Positions 1-8,195 of a stretch of DNA of 46,572 nt are shown here, piece after piece. How positions within the stretch are numbered: the stretch's first letter is position 1; each line of letters opens with the position of its first letter. The position numbers and the translations under genes are program-made. Origin of the DNA: an uncultured Monoglobus sp. (GTDB lineage: Bacteria; Bacillota; Clostridia; Monoglobales; Monoglobaceae); NCBI GenBank assembly GCA_947630135.1, contig CANRGH010000018.1, positions 1-46,572 of the forward strand, read 5' to 3'. Under the pieces are notes generated by a model. The model made no database searches and was not told where the DNA came from. It saw only the letters and a program-made list of their open reading frames with translations.

Positions 1-113
1 TAATTCTACCACTTTTTCTTTCCCACACTTAATTCCACTCTAATTTCCACTCTGGAATTTACTTTGGGAATTCACGCTTCATGCGTTTTGCGTGCTCCCC
101 TGTCTTGGGGGTA

Positions 114-142
114 TTGACTTACTTAGCATAAATTGGTATAAT
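114..142 (+). promoter_or_regulatory. sigma-A promoter of the amidohydrolase gene
   Basis: TTGACT (114-119) and TATAAT (137-142) are separated by exactly 17 bp, about 50 bp before the start codon. The gene's ribosome binding site AGGAGA follows at 178-183. Confidence 0.8.
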
Positions 143-191
143 ATTCGGGCGGCGTTTTGCCGCACAGACTTATGAACAGGAGACGACACAA

Positions 192-980
192 ATGATAATT
201 GACGTACACGCGCATGTTTTTCCGGATAAGATCGCCGAAAAGGCCTCGCACGGCATACAGGTGTTTTATGACCTTGACGTGGTGAACAACGGCACTCTCG
301 GCAGGCTGCTCGACATGGAGGACGAGGCCGGGGTCCAAAAGGCGGTTATACACTCGCCCGCAACCACTCCGCATCAGGTCACGTCGATCAACGACTTTAT
401 ATATGAATGTACGCAAAAATATCCCGACAGGATAATCGGGTTCATGACCATGCACCCCGATTTTGACGACATAGACGGCGAGGTCCGCCGCTGTATCGAC
501 TTGGGCCTCAAGGGGCTTAAGATTCATCCGGATTTCCAGCGGTTCCACATTGACGACCCGAAGGCCTACAGCATATACGAGGCAATCGCGGGCAAAATAC
601 CGCTGCTTGTGCACACCGGCGACTTCCGCTATCAGTGGAGCAAGCCGCAGCGCATGGCTAAGGTCATGGACGATTTCCCGAACCTTAAGGTGATCGGCGC
701 GCATTTCGGCGGCTGGTCGGAATGGGACAACGCTGCCGAGGTTTTCGCAGGCCGAAAAAACAAAATATACGTTGACACCTCAAGCACCATGTACGAAGTC
801 CCGCCCGAGCGAATACGCGAGCTGATCAAGCTCTACGGCGAGGAATATGTTATGTTCGGCACAGACTATCCCATGTGGAACGCGGTCGACGAGCTGAAGC
901 ACATCGACCGTCTGGATCTTGACAGCTCCGTTCGCGAGCTAATTTTGCATGAAAATGCAGAAAAGCTGCTTAATTTATAG
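192..980 (+). CDS. amidohydrolase-family metal-dependent hydrolase
   Basis: A 262-residue TIM-barrel protein of the amidohydrolase (amidohydrolase_2) family, probably cytoplasmic because no signal peptide is seen. The N-terminal HAH metal motif is at H6/H8. Other metal or catalytic candidates are H141 (VHTGD), H171 (HFGG) and D225 (FGTDYP), in the order usual for the family, which includes decarboxylases and lactone hydrolases. The substrate cannot be told from sequence. AGGAGA lies 8 nt before the ATG. The gene has its own strong promoter and is followed by an intrinsic terminator, so it appears monocistronic and independent of the sporulation locus downstream. The length is typical of the short members of the family. 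Confidence 0.85.
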   Translation: MIIDVHAHVFPDKIAEKASHGIQVFYDLDVVNNGTLGRLLDMEDEAGVQKAVIHSPATTPHQVTSINDFIYECTQKYPDRIIGFMTMHPDFDDIDGEVRRCIDLGLKGLKIHPDFQRFHIDDPKAYSIYEAIAGKIPLLVHTGDFRYQWSKPQRMAKVMDDFPNLKVIGAHFGGWSEWDNAAEVFAGRKNKIYVDTSSTMYEVPPERIRELIKLYGEEYVMFGTDYPMWNAVDELKHIDRLDLDSSVRELILHENAEKLLNL

Positions 981-994
981 AGCCAGCGCACACG

Positions 995-1026
995 GCTCCC
1001 CTTCCGTTTGGACGGGGAGCTTTTTT
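995..1026 (+). terminator. intrinsic terminator after the amidohydrolase gene
   Basis: GCTCCCC (995-1001) pairs with GGGGAGC (1014-1020), followed directly by six T residues. Confidence 0.85.
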
Positions 1027-1061
1027 GCGTCCGAAAATAAAAGTTTTATCGCGCTCCCGAT

Positions 1062-1094
1062 TTGACATGTTTTTTATGACGCTTGGTTTATAAT
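1062..1094 (+). promoter_or_regulatory. candidate spoIIG-type promoter with long spacer
   Basis: TTGACA (1062-1067) and TATAAT (1089-1094) are both perfect hexamers but are separated by 21 bp rather than 17. In Bacillus subtilis the spoIIG promoter is known for an unusually long spacer of 22 bp and needs phosphorylated Spo0A. I did not find a clean Spo0A box (TGTCGAA), so activation by Spo0A is inference from the geometry and the gene it precedes. Confidence 0.55.
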
Positions 1095-1111
1095 TGTTGT
1101 CGGTGATGCAA

Positions 1112-2659
1112 ATGACGGTGTATATTGACGCGCTGTTTCTGAGCAACATGATCTTAAACTCGGTTATCGTGCTGTGCGCCGAAATGGCTTTCCGCGACAG
1201 GATACGCGCCTTTAAGACGATCGCGGGCGGCGCGGCGCTCGCGCTCTATTCGGTGATTATGTTTTTTCCGCACACGCGCCTGCTCTTCACCGCGCTCGGA
1301 AAGATTTTCTGCACCGCGCTTTTCACCCTCGTCTATTTCCGCCCCTCGACCGTCTCGGAATGGATAAGGCGCACAGCCGCGTTTTTCGCGCTGTCGCTCA
1401 TCATATGCGGCGCGGCCTTTGCCGCGGCCGCGGGGCTTTTAAAGGGCGGAACGGTGTCAAACGGAGTTCCCTATTTTGACATTGACTTTAAAAAGCTGCT
1501 GCTCGCCGCGGGATTTGCGTTTATCGTGATCAAAGCGGTCGCCGACGCATTCAGCCGAAATCTGAGCCGCTGCTGCGTCGATCTGACGGTCACGGCGGAT
1601 GGCCGCGAAACAAGCGTTAAAGCGCTTATCGACACGGGCTGCGAGGCGAGGGAGCCGATAAGCGGAAAACCGGTCGTGATCATCCGCGGAAAGAGCTTTG
1701 AAAGCGGCGTTCCCGTCGCGGTGAGCACCGTGACGTCAAGCGGGATAATATACGCGAAAAAAGCCGAACGGATCGAGTGCCGCGACAGGAGTTTCGGGAT
1801 CGACGCGGACAGATGCCTTATCGCCTTTGTTGACGCTAAGCTGTCGGGCAGCGGACTTTACGGCGCCGTCGCGCCGCCCGAGGCGTTTTACATAAAGCGC
1901 GGAAGACTAAATTCAGGAGGACACAAAATGAACTTGCAAAAACTTAAAGCCCGCGTGAAGCGGGCGTACCTGAAGCTTATAAGCTTAAAAGCGGGAAAGG
2001 TGAACTACATAGGCGGGAGCGACACTCTTCCTCCGCCGCTTGACAAGGACGAGGAGCAGATTTGGATCGCGCGGCTTCATGAACCCGACTTTGCCGAGGA
2101 AGCAAAACGGCTGCTTATCGAGCACAACCTCAGGCTCGTGGTGTATATCGCGAAGCGGTTCGACAGCACCGGAATAGGAATCGAAGATCTGATCTCGATC
2201 GGCACAATCGGCCTCATTAAGGCGATAAACACGTTCAAGGCCGAGAAAAAAATAAAGCTCGCGACCTACGCCTCACGCTGCATTGAAAACGAAATACTCA
2301 TGTTTCTGAGGAAAAACAGCAACGCGAAAACGGAGATCTCGATCGACGAGCCGCTGAACGTTGACTGGGACGGAAAAGAGCTGCTGCTGTCGGATATTCT
2401 CGGCACCGACGGCGACGTGACGCAGAAAAACATTGAGGACGAAACCGACCGCGAGCTGCTCAAGATCGCCCTCGACAGCCTCGGCAGCCGCGAGCGGAGC
2501 ATTGTCGAAATGCGGTACGGGCTGGGCCGCGGCGGCGACGAGATGACTCAAAAGGAAGTGGCGGACCTTTTGGGAATTTCACAGTCATACATATCGAGGC
2601 TTGAGAAACGGATAATAAAACGCCTCCGCAAGGACATGACGAGGATGCTCACGAGCTAA
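1112..2659 (+). CDS. spoIIGA-sigE: SpoIIGA-SigE fusion: pro-sigma-E protease joined in frame to pro-sigma-E
   Basis: A single open frame of 515 codons carries two normally separate sporulation proteins. Residues 1-272 are SpoIIGA, the membrane-embedded aspartic protease that activates sigma-E in the mother cell: hydrophobic segments fill about residues 1-150, and the protease motif D174-T-G follows. Residues 273-515 are a complete sigma-E with its pro-sequence. The linker is short, and no stop codon separates the parts. A TAA at 1908-1910 lies one frame over, just before the sigE ribosome binding site, so an ancestral stop may have been lost by a single-base indel. The start at 1112 is chosen because SpoIIGA proteins begin with a short M-x-[IV]-Y-x-D segment; ATG 1106 or TTG 1094 are alternatives, and no good SD is visible. 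An assembly or sequencing indel is the main competing explanation. Confidence 0.8.
   Translation: MTVYIDALFLSNMILNSVIVLCAEMAFRDRIRAFKTIAGGAALALYSVIMFFPHTRLLFTALGKIFCTALFTLVYFRPSTVSEWIRRTAAFFALSLIICGAAFAAAAGLLKGGTVSNGVPYFDIDFKKLLLAAGFAFIVIKAVADAFSRNLSRCCVDLTVTADGRETSVKALIDTGCEAREPISGKPVVIIRGKSFESGVPVAVSTVTSSGIIYAKKAERIECRDRSFGIDADRCLIAFVDAKLSGSGLYGAVAPPEAFYIKRGRLNSGGHKMNLQKLKARVKRAYLKLISLKAGKVNYIGGSDTLPPPLDKDEEQIWIARLHEPDFAEEAKRLLIEHNLRLVVYIAKRFDSTGIGIEDLISIGTIGLIKAINTFKAEKKIKLATYASRCIENEILMFLRKNSNAKTEISIDEPLNVDWDGKELLLSDILGTDGDVTQKNIEDETDRELLKIALDSLGSRERSIVEMRYGLGRGGDEMTQKEVADLLGISQSYISRLEKRIIKRLRKDMTRMLTS
1928..2659 (+). CDS. sigE: RNA polymerase sporulation sigma-E factor, from internal start
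   Basis: AGGAGG at 1915-1920 sits 7 nt before ATG 1928, inside the fused frame, so a free 243-residue pro-sigma-E is very likely made. The pro-sequence (about 25 residues, basic and amphipathic) leads into [12 protein letters not shown], matching the region where SpoIIGA cleaves in Bacillus. Sigma-70 region 2 ([15 protein letters not shown], then [16 protein letters not shown]) and region 4 with its HTH ([23 protein letters not shown]) are complete and strongly conserved. Sigma-E directs early mother-cell transcription, including spoIIID, which is also in this window. sigG, the usual third gene of this locus, is not seen downstream. Confidence 0.93.
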   Translation: MNLQKLKARVKRAYLKLISLKAGKVNYIGGSDTLPPPLDKDEEQIWIARLHEPDFAEEAKRLLIEHNLRLVVYIAKRFDSTGIGIEDLISIGTIGLIKAINTFKAEKKIKLATYASRCIENEILMFLRKNSNAKTEISIDEPLNVDWDGKELLLSDILGTDGDVTQKNIEDETDRELLKIALDSLGSRERSIVEMRYGLGRGGDEMTQKEVADLLGISQSYISRLEKRIIKRLRKDMTRMLTS

Positions 2660-3057
2660 CCGATATTATAAGCCGCGAGGAGATCGCACACCCTTTCAAA
2701 CAGCAGGCCCACGGCGAACCAAACCGGAGCATAATCGAGGCGGATAAGCCCCAGCACCGAAAACTCTCCCGTGTAGCGCCACGCCTCTATCCCAAAAAGC
2801 CGCAGCAACCCGCCGCTCAAGAACTCAATGGCAAAAATAAGGGTCGCCCAGACACAGCCCCGCAGGAACCAGTTTTGATTTGAAATAAGGTACCGGACCG
2901 GCTCCAAAACGACTGCCGCCAGCCCGTATATGAAAAACATCCAGACAGACGTGTGGCCGATAAAATTAACGGTTTTCTCTCCCGCCGGGGCGAGCCCCGT
3001 CCAGAAAACCTCCATGTTCATCCCGAGAAGTCCGTAAATAATGCAGCGTATAATCAT
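2656..3057 (-). CDS. small multi-spanning membrane protein, resembles the ABC_trans_CmpB family
   Basis: About 133 residues with three or four hydrophobic segments and no soluble domain. The stretch [13 protein letters not shown], then W-x-Y, then [15 protein letters not shown] resembles the 'putative ABC-transporter type IV' (CmpB-like) family, whose function is unknown. The ATG at 3057 is preferred because a longer frame starting at 3159 would run through the tRNA promoter on the other strand. No clear SD precedes it. An extended -10 (TG-G-TATAAT, + strand 3085-3090) lies upstream on the minus strand. It converges with sigE and overlaps its last bases. Confidence 0.5.
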   Translation of the reverse strand: MIIRCIIYGLLGMNMEVFWTGLAPAGEKTVNFIGHTSVWMFFIYGLAAVVLEPVRYLISNQNWFLRGCVWATLIFAIEFLSGGLLRLFGIEAWRYTGEFSVLGLIRLDYAPVWFAVGLLFERVCDLLAAYNIG

Positions 3058-3123
3058 GCTTTTATTATTGCATTGATAAGCCGTATTATACCAAATTTTT
3101 TGAAAAAATTTTTGAAAAAAGGC

Positions 3124-3152
3124 TTGACATATCAAAAGTATTTTGCTATAAT
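3124..3152 (+). promoter_or_regulatory. tRNA-Met/tRNA-Glu promoter
   Basis: TTGACA (3124-3129) and TATAAT (3147-3152) with a 17-bp spacer: a full consensus promoter about 50 bp before the tRNA-Met gene. Confidence 0.85.
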
Positions 3153-3202
3153 GATCCATGTTGTTTGTGAGTTGTCCGTTTTGACTCGCGGATACGAGAC
3201 TT

Positions 3203-3279
3203 GGCGGTATAGCTCAGTTGGCTAGAGCATACGGTTCATACCCGTAGTGTCACTGGTTCAAATCCAGTTACCGCTACCA
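3203..3279 (+). tRNA. tRNA-Met (anticodon CAT), elongator type
   Basis: A 77-nt cloverleaf with encoded CCA. The acceptor stem GGCGGTA pairs with TACCGCT (one G-T wobble at 1:72). The anticodon arm TACGG/CCGTA carries CAT in a 7-nt loop. The T loop GGTTCAAAT is present. The paired 1:72 position and an anticodon stem without three consecutive G-C pairs argue for elongator rather than initiator tRNA; a lysidine-modified tRNA-Ile2 is less likely. Confidence 0.9.
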
Positions 3280-3283
3280 CCAC

Positions 3284-3358
3284 GGCTCCTTGGTCAAGTG
3301 GTTAAGACTCCGGCCTCTCACGCCGGCTACAGGGGTTCGAATCCCCTAGGAGTCACCA
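3284..3358 (+). tRNA. tRNA-Glu (anticodon CTC)
   Basis: A 75-nt cloverleaf starting 4 nt after tRNA-Met. The acceptor GGCTCCT pairs with AGGAGTC, the anticodon arm CCGGC/GCCGG carries CTC, and CCA is encoded. It is co-transcribed with tRNA-Met and followed by a terminator. The CTC anticodon reads GAG. Confidence 0.9.
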
Positions 3359-3360
3359 AA

Positions 3361-3393
3361 AACCCCGCGGAATTTCCGCGGGGTTTGTTTTTT
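3361..3393 (+). terminator. terminator after tRNA-Glu
   Basis: AACCCCGCGG (3361-3370) pairs perfectly with CCGCGGGGTT (3376-3385), followed by TGTTTTTT. Confidence 0.9.
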
Positions 3394-3412
3394 AAAAAAT
3401 TTAAAAAAATTC

Positions 3413-3441
3413 TTGACACGGAATTTTAATTGTGCTATACT
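3413..3441 (+). promoter_or_regulatory. tRNA-Pro promoter
   Basis: TTGACA (3413-3418) and TATACT (3436-3441), spacer 17 bp, 15 bp before the tRNA. Confidence 0.85.
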
Positions 3442-3456
3442 GATATAGTTGCAGAT

Positions 3457-3533
3457 CGAGGTGTGGCTCAGTTTGGTAGAGTACTACGTTCGGGACGTAG
3501 GGGCCGCTGGTTCAAATCCAGTCACCTCGACCA
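3457..3533 (+). tRNA. tRNA-Pro (anticodon CGG)
   Basis: A 77-nt cloverleaf: acceptor CGAGGTG/CACCTCG, anticodon arm CTACG/CGTAG with CGG in the loop, T arm CTGGTTCAAATCCAG, encoded CCA. It reads CCG codons and has its own promoter. Confidence 0.92.
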
Positions 3534-3539
3534 ACTAAC

Positions 3540-3571
3540 AAAACCCGCGTTATATCGCGGGTTTTGTTTTG
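3540..3571. terminator. bidirectional terminator between tRNA-Pro and whiA
   Basis: AAAACCCGCG (3540-3549) pairs with CGCGGGTTTT (3556-3565), with T-rich tails on both strands. It can end tRNA-Pro on the plus strand and the whiA operon on the minus strand. Confidence 0.85.
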
Positions 3572-3582
3572 TTTAAATACAA

Positions 3583-4491
3583 TTATTTTACGAGCTTCAT
3601 TATTTTTTTAAGCCGGTGGTTCACGCCCGATTTGGTGAGCGGCGGATTAAGCCGCCTGCCAAGCTCGGTCAGGCTCAGATCCTTGTGCTCAAGGCGCAAG
3701 CGCGCGATCTCGCGAAGATCGTCGGGCAGCGCGTCAAGCCCCACCGTGTCACGTATCTGATAAATGGCCTTTATTTGATCGACCGAGGCATTTATCGTCC
3801 TCGAAAGGTTCGAGGTCTCGCCGTTGGCGCCGCGGTTGGCGTCATTGCGTATTTCCTTTTCTATCTTGATGTTAATGAGTTCCATCTGCGAGGTACACGC
3901 GCCCAGCAGGGCAAGAATATCCTCGATGACCTCGCTGTTTTTCACATAAGCCACATATTTTTTCTTGCGCGCGGTGATCTGGAGCTTAAAGCCCAGATCG
4001 TCGAACAGGCGCGCGACGTCGCCGCAAAGCTCGCGGCTTGGGGCCGATATTTCAAGCGCGTAATTCTTGTTCGGGTCGCTGACCGCGCCCGCGCCCATGA
4101 ACGCGCCGCGAAGGAACTCGCGCTTGCAGCACATCTTTTTTATTTCCCCGGCGCGCATGAGTATTTCGCCGGCCTCGTCGAGCAGCTTGAGATCATAAAG
4201 GAGCTGCGCGATCTTCACGCTGTCGCGCGCGACGGCGCTGTATTTTCCGCCGCCGCTCTGCTTGACCTCGGCCTCAATTCCCAAAAGCCTTGACAGCTCA
4301 ACAAAACAGCCGACAACGTCGGGATTGTCGCTGACAAGCCTTATTTCGTTTTTCGTGACCGAGGCGGCGCCGAACAGAACAAGCCCCTTAAACCTCGAGC
4401 GGACGCAGCACATTTCGCCCGGCTCGATCCGATAAAGCTCGCGCTTGACTTTTCTGGAAAACGACCGCTTTCCGTTATCGTTATCGGGCAA
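3583..4491 (-). CDS. whiA: DNA-binding protein WhiA
   Basis: About 302 residues. The N-terminal part is the degenerate LAGLIDADG homing-endonuclease-like fold of WhiA (KRSFSRKVKREL, later REFLRGAFMGAGAVSDPNK). The C-terminal HTH has the NLSRTINASVDQI block and ends in LSLTELGRRLNPPLTKSGVNHRLKKI. WhiA affects cell division and chromosome segregation in Firmicutes and sporulation in actinobacteria. The TTG at 4491 is preferred because GGAGG lies 8 nt upstream; an alternative GTG at 4500 overlaps the yvcK stop by 4 nt but has its SD touching the start. It is the last gene of the rapZ-yvcK-whiA run, a conserved arrangement. Confidence 0.93.
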   Translation of the reverse strand: MPDNDNGKRSFSRKVKRELYRIEPGEMCCVRSRFKGLVLFGAASVTKNEIRLVSDNPDVVGCFVELSRLLGIEAEVKQSGGGKYSAVARDSVKIAQLLYDLKLLDEAGEILMRAGEIKKMCCKREFLRGAFMGAGAVSDPNKNYALEISAPSRELCGDVARLFDDLGFKLQITARKKKYVAYVKNSEVIEDILALLGACTSQMELINIKIEKEIRNDANRGANGETSNLSRTINASVDQIKAIYQIRDTVGLDALPDDLREIARLRLEHKDLSLTELGRRLNPPLTKSGVNHRLKKIMKLVK

Positions 4492-4496
4492 GTTGA

Positions 4497-5636
4497 TCAC
4501 CTCCGCCTGTGCTCGGGAGTGTAAAGCAGGACTCCCTCGCCGCTGACCTTCTGGCCGTGCTCGTTTCTGTTTATGCTTATAATATCCACAAGGGCATCCG
4601 CCAAGGCATAGGTGTTGTGGCGGACATGGCCCTCCGCGTCAACGGACGCCATATCCCGCTCGATCACGTTTATGCTCGTGGACGCAAACCTTGATTTGTC
4701 ATACTCGACCGGCACCGCCCCGTCAGCCTTATATCGCTCAACCAGCTCGGGGCTTATCGCGCCGGTGTTCACAATGCAGTAATCCAAAAAATCGTCAAAC
4801 GTGTGGTCAAGGATCGCCAAGGCGTGATCGAACGCGGTGTAGCCGTCGGTCTCGCCCGGCTGGGTCATTATGTTGTTTATGTAGACGACCGGCGCGTCCG
4901 ACTCCCTGACCGCGGTTCTTAGATCGTCGATAACCAAATTCGGCAGCACGCTTGTGTAAAGGCTGCCCGGACCGAGGGTTATCAGATCGGCGCTTTTGAT
5001 CTCGTCAACGATCTCGCTCAAAGTCTCGACCGGCATGAGGTTGCCGAACCTCTTGCGCAGTCTCACCTTTTTGATCGCGGAGTGCCGCTCGCTGACCGAG
5101 CGCCCTATGCGCGACTCGCCGACAACCGTGCTGCCGTCTTCCATGGTCGCGACAAGCTCAACGTTTGAGGCTGTCACCGGGAAAACCCTGCCCGTTATGT
5201 TCAGGACCTCGCACACGTTCCGCACCGCCTCGACAAAGTCCCCGCTGAAGGTTCCCGTCATCGCGGCCAAAAACAGGTTTCCGAAGCTCTGGCCCTTGAG
5301 CTGCCCGCTGTCAAAGCGGTAATTGAGCAGCCGCTCCATCACGGGCTCGACCTCGGACAAAGCCAGGATGCAGCTTCGGATGTCGCCCGGAGGCGGAATG
5401 TTCAAATCCTGGCGCAGGACGCCGCTGCCTCCTCCGTCGTCGGCGACGCTTACCACCGCTGTTATGTCGGTGGTGTAACGCTTTATTCCGCGCAACATGG
5501 CCGACAATCCGGTGCCGCCGCCGATCGAAACTATCTTCGGATTAAAGCTGTGGAAACCGCTCCTGTTCCGCCGCTCTAAGTTTTTATATTTTGATCCGTC
5601 ATATTCGCGTATGTCCGGATTTCCGGTATTATCCAT
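4497..5636 (-). CDS. yvcK: YvcK family UDP-sugar-binding regulator (CofD-like fold)
   Basis: A 379-residue member of the YvcK/CofD-like family. The N-terminal glycine-rich signature (VSIGGGTGLSAMLRGIK, then VSVADDGGGSGVLR) and LITLGPGSLYTSVLPNL are diagnostic. In Bacillus YvcK binds UDP-GlcNAc and is needed for growth on gluconeogenic carbon sources and for normal cell wall synthesis. About 35 extra residues precede the core, and the C-terminus is short. The start lies 2 nt after the rapZ stop, indicating translational coupling; whiA overlaps its end. The context with murB and hprK fits a cell-wall and carbon-flux role. Confidence 0.93.
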   Translation of the reverse strand: MDNTGNPDIREYDGSKYKNLERRNRSGFHSFNPKIVSIGGGTGLSAMLRGIKRYTTDITAVVSVADDGGGSGVLRQDLNIPPPGDIRSCILALSEVEPVMERLLNYRFDSGQLKGQSFGNLFLAAMTGTFSGDFVEAVRNVCEVLNITGRVFPVTASNVELVATMEDGSTVVGESRIGRSVSERHSAIKKVRLRKRFGNLMPVETLSEIVDEIKSADLITLGPGSLYTSVLPNLVIDDLRTAVRESDAPVVYINNIMTQPGETDGYTAFDHALAILDHTFDDFLDYCIVNTGAISPELVERYKADGAVPVEYDKSRFASTSINVIERDMASVDAEGHVRHNTYALADALVDIISINRNEHGQKVSGEGVLLYTPEHRRR

Positions 5637-5638
5637 AT

Positions 5639-6502
5639 CTACACGCCCTTTTGAATATCTCTGTGGCTGATGCTGACATTCTGCTCGTCATCGCTTTTTA
5701 AGAATTTATAAAGCTCCTCGGCAAGCGTCACGCTGCGGTGGTGCCCGCCGGTGCAGCCGATCGCGATAACAAGCTGATTTTTGCCTTCTTTCACATATTC
5801 GGGCACGAGAAAGTCGATCATCGCGGTAAGCATATTCAGGAACCTGCGGCTCTCGTCAAAGCCCATAACGTAATCGTGAACGTTTGTCTCAAGTCCGGTG
5901 CTATGCTTGAGCTCCGGGATATAAAACGGATTTGGCAGGAACCTCACGTCAAACACCAGATCGGCGTCAAGCGGTATTCCGTACTTAAAGCCGAACGACA
6001 TTACATTAATAATGATCCCCGTCCTCTGCCGCGGCGAAAACATCATTTTTATCCGCGCGGCAAGCTGGGCCGCTGACAGCTCCGACGTGTCAAGCACATG
6101 GTCGGCCTTGTTTCTCACGCCGCTAAGCAGTCTGCGCTCGCTGGCAATTCCGTCAACAATACGGCCGCCCGCTGCGCCCGGGTGCAGTCTTCTTGTCTCC
6201 TTGTAGCGCTTTATCAGCGCCTCGTCGGACGCGTCAAGGAACAATATCTCGTGGTCTATGCCCATTTCCTCAAGCTCGCCGATCGCGGCGTCAAAGCCGC
6301 CAAACATGTTCTCGCCCGCGCGCACGTCGCTGACGATCGCGACGTATTCCATGCCCTCGCCCGCTTTTGCGGCGATCTCAACGAACCTCGGTATCAGCTC
6401 GGGCGGCATATTGTCAACACAGTAAAAGCCAATGTCCTCAAGCGCTTTTATAACTCCGGTCTTGCCCGCGCCGCTGAGTCCCGTGACGATCAATACCTTC
6501 AC
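5639..6502 (-). CDS. rapZ: RapZ/YvcJ family nucleotide-binding protein
   Basis: About 287 residues. A Walker A motif (GLSGAGKT) sits at about residues 8-15, followed by GFYCVDNMPPEL. The C-terminal hallmark IGCTGGHHRSVTLAEEL is intact. In Escherichia coli RapZ senses GlcN6P and adapts small RNAs for RNase E; Bacillus YvcJ is a nucleotide-hydrolysing protein of less certain role. The GTG at 6502 is preferred: GGAGG (plus strand 6512-6516) is 9 nt away, whereas TTG 6508 would leave only 3 nt. It lies between murB and yvcK in the same direction, so it is probably part of one transcript. Confidence 0.93.
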   Translation of the reverse strand: MKVLIVTGLSGAGKTGVIKALEDIGFYCVDNMPPELIPRFVEIAAKAGEGMEYVAIVSDVRAGENMFGGFDAAIGELEEMGIDHEILFLDASDEALIKRYKETRRLHPGAAGGRIVDGIASERRLLSGVRNKADHVLDTSELSAAQLAARIKMMFSPRQRTGIIINVMSFGFKYGIPLDADLVFDVRFLPNPFYIPELKHSTGLETNVHDYVMGFDESRRFLNMLTAMIDFLVPEYVKEGKNQLVIAIGCTGGHHRSVTLAEELYKFLKSDDEQNVSISHRDIQKGV

Positions 6503-6518
6503 AATCAAGCACCTCCGC

Positions 6519-7430
6519 TTAAAACTCTCCTATAAGCTTGACCTCTGTCTCAAGCCTGACTCCCTTTTTCTCAAGCACCGTCTCGCGCACATGGTCAATA
6601 ACCCCCATAACGTCCGCCGCGGTGGCTCCTCCGTTGTTCACCACAAAGCCGGAGTGCTTTTCCGAAACCGACGCGCCGCCGACCGCGTAGCCCTTAAGCC
6701 CCGCCTCCTCGATAAGTGCGGCGGCATAATATCCCTCGGGACGCTTAAAGGTGCTTCCCGCGCTGGCCTTGTCTATCGGCTGTTTTGCGACACGCTTCTC
6801 GGTAAGATTTTTTATATCCTCCATAATAACGCTTACGCTCTTGTGCATAAGCTCCATCTCGGCGCTTAATATAACATAGCTCTTATCGGTAAAAAAGCTG
6901 CGTCGGTAACCGAAGCCGCAGTCCGCGCCGTTTATTTCCCTGATCTCGCAATCGTCGTCAAGATACGTCACCTTTGTAATAACGTCCTTCATCTCTCCGC
7001 CGTAGGCGCCCGCGTTCATATACACCGCGCCGCCCAGCGAACCGGGAATTCCCGACGCGAATTCAAGGCCCGAAAGTCCGTTCCGCGCCGCGGAATTGGC
7101 GAGCTTCGAGAGCAGAACGCCGCTCTCCGCCGTGACCGTGCCGCCCGCGAACTTCACGTCGCCGAGCTCCTTGCCGATCTCAATGACCGCTCCGCGTATC
7201 CCCTTGTCGCCGACAAGCAGGTTGGAGCCGTTGCCTATTATCTGATAATCGATCCCAAGCTGCTTAAACAGCTTGATAACCGCCACAAGGGCGCTGACGC
7301 TGTGCGGCGCCACAAAAATATCCGCGGGGCCGCCGATCCTGAACGTTGTGTGCGCGCTCATGGGCTCGTTGATCCTCGCGTTCGCCTCGCCCACAATTCC
7401 CTTCGCCAATGCTAATGCTGTGTTAATCAT
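6519..7430 (-). CDS. murB: UDP-N-acetylenolpyruvoylglucosamine reductase
   Basis: A 303-residue MurB, the FAD-dependent cytoplasmic enzyme that reduces enolpyruvyl-UDP-GlcNAc to UDP-MurNAc in peptidoglycan precursor synthesis. The FAD-binding segments GNGSNLLVGDKGIRG and GLEFASGIPGSLGGAVYMNAGAYGGEM are present, as is the catalytic serine region SAGSTFKRPEGYYAA. A GGAGG lies 6 nt before the ATG. The length matches Gram-positive MurB. Its position upstream of rapZ and yvcK is common in Clostridia and links this cluster to wall synthesis. Confidence 0.96.
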   Translation of the reverse strand: MINTALALAKGIVGEANARINEPMSAHTTFRIGGPADIFVAPHSVSALVAVIKLFKQLGIDYQIIGNGSNLLVGDKGIRGAVIEIGKELGDVKFAGGTVTAESGVLLSKLANSAARNGLSGLEFASGIPGSLGGAVYMNAGAYGGEMKDVITKVTYLDDDCEIREINGADCGFGYRRSFFTDKSYVILSAEMELMHKSVSVIMEDIKNLTEKRVAKQPIDKASAGSTFKRPEGYYAAALIEEAGLKGYAVGGASVSEKHSGFVVNNGGATAADVMGVIDHVRETVLEKKGVRLETEVKLIGEF

Positions 7431-7453
7431 AGTTGTCCTCCATGTTCCGCACC

Positions 7454-8176
7454 TTATATTTTCTTTCCGGATCTCCGCAGAAAGTCGATAAACTTCTCCG
7501 CGGTCGTGTTCATAATAAGCTCCTCGGGAAAATCTATATCCTCAAGCATTTCAAGCGCGCTTGAAATGTTTCCGACATCCCACGGGGTGTGCGCGTCGGA
7601 GCTGACAACGATCCCGCAGCTGAGCTCTTTGCATTTTTCCGCGATCCTGCGGCAGTTTTCCGCGCTCTTGCTGCGCACCGAGTAGGAATGATTGTTGATC
7701 TCGATGCACTTGCCCTTATCCCTCGCGGCCCGCACGACTGTCTCGATGTCATAGGGGCAGCGCGGATCGCCGCTGTGACCGAGAATGTTAACATAAGGAT
7801 TTTCGATCACACCCAGCCATGTCTCGGTGTGATCCGCAAGCGCCCTGTCGTTATAGCAGGGCTGGTGGATCGAGGCCACCACGACCTGCGCGTTTTCAAG
7901 ATGCTCGATGTCGGGGCTGATCTCGCCGCGCCTGTTCAAAACGTTCGACTCGCAGCCCTTGAGCAGCCGCACCCCCTCAACATAGTCGGGCAGCTCGAGC
8001 ATTGTCGTGAAGTGCCAGATGTGAGGCGAATCGGGCATGGGCGGCGTGTGGTTGGTCATGCACACAAGCTCAAGCCTTTTCTCCGCCGCGACCCGCATGT
8101 TTTCCCAAATTGTGCCGAAGGCGTGGGCGCTGCAGCATGTGTGGGTGTGCGCGTCCACCTTTATCGTAATACTCAT
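7454..8176 (-). CDS. PHP-domain metal-dependent phosphatase/hydrolase
   Basis: A 240-residue stand-alone PHP domain resembling YcdX-type phosphatases. Metal-binding motifs run in the usual order: HTHT at residues 10-13, TNHTP near 42, a histidine in ASIHQP, LGHSGDPR, and the terminal SSDAHTPWDVG near 195. No polymerase or HisK features are seen, so the substrate is unknown. It lies between hprK and murB, all in one direction with gaps of about 20 bp, so it is probably co-transcribed from the hprK promoter. The SD is weak. Confidence 0.85.
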   Translation of the reverse strand: MSITIKVDAHTHTCCSAHAFGTIWENMRVAAEKRLELVCMTNHTPPMPDSPHIWHFTTMLELPDYVEGVRLLKGCESNVLNRRGEISPDIEHLENAQVVVASIHQPCYNDRALADHTETWLGVIENPYVNILGHSGDPRCPYDIETVVRAARDKGKCIEINNHSYSVRSKSAENCRRIAEKCKELSCGIVVSSDAHTPWDVGNISSALEMLEDIDFPEELIMNTTAEKFIDFLRRSGKKI

Positions 8177-8195
8177 AATTCGCTTTCACCCCGAT

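Noticed and set aside
1..113. possible gene end or RNA at the left edge
   Set aside because: Only T/C-rich text is seen before the amidohydrolase promoter; no frame or stable hairpin can be supported.
2656..3159. longer 167-codon version of the membrane protein starting at 3159
   Set aside because: The extra N-terminus is read from the AT-rich tRNA promoter region and adds text (FFQKFFQK) unlike the rest of the protein.
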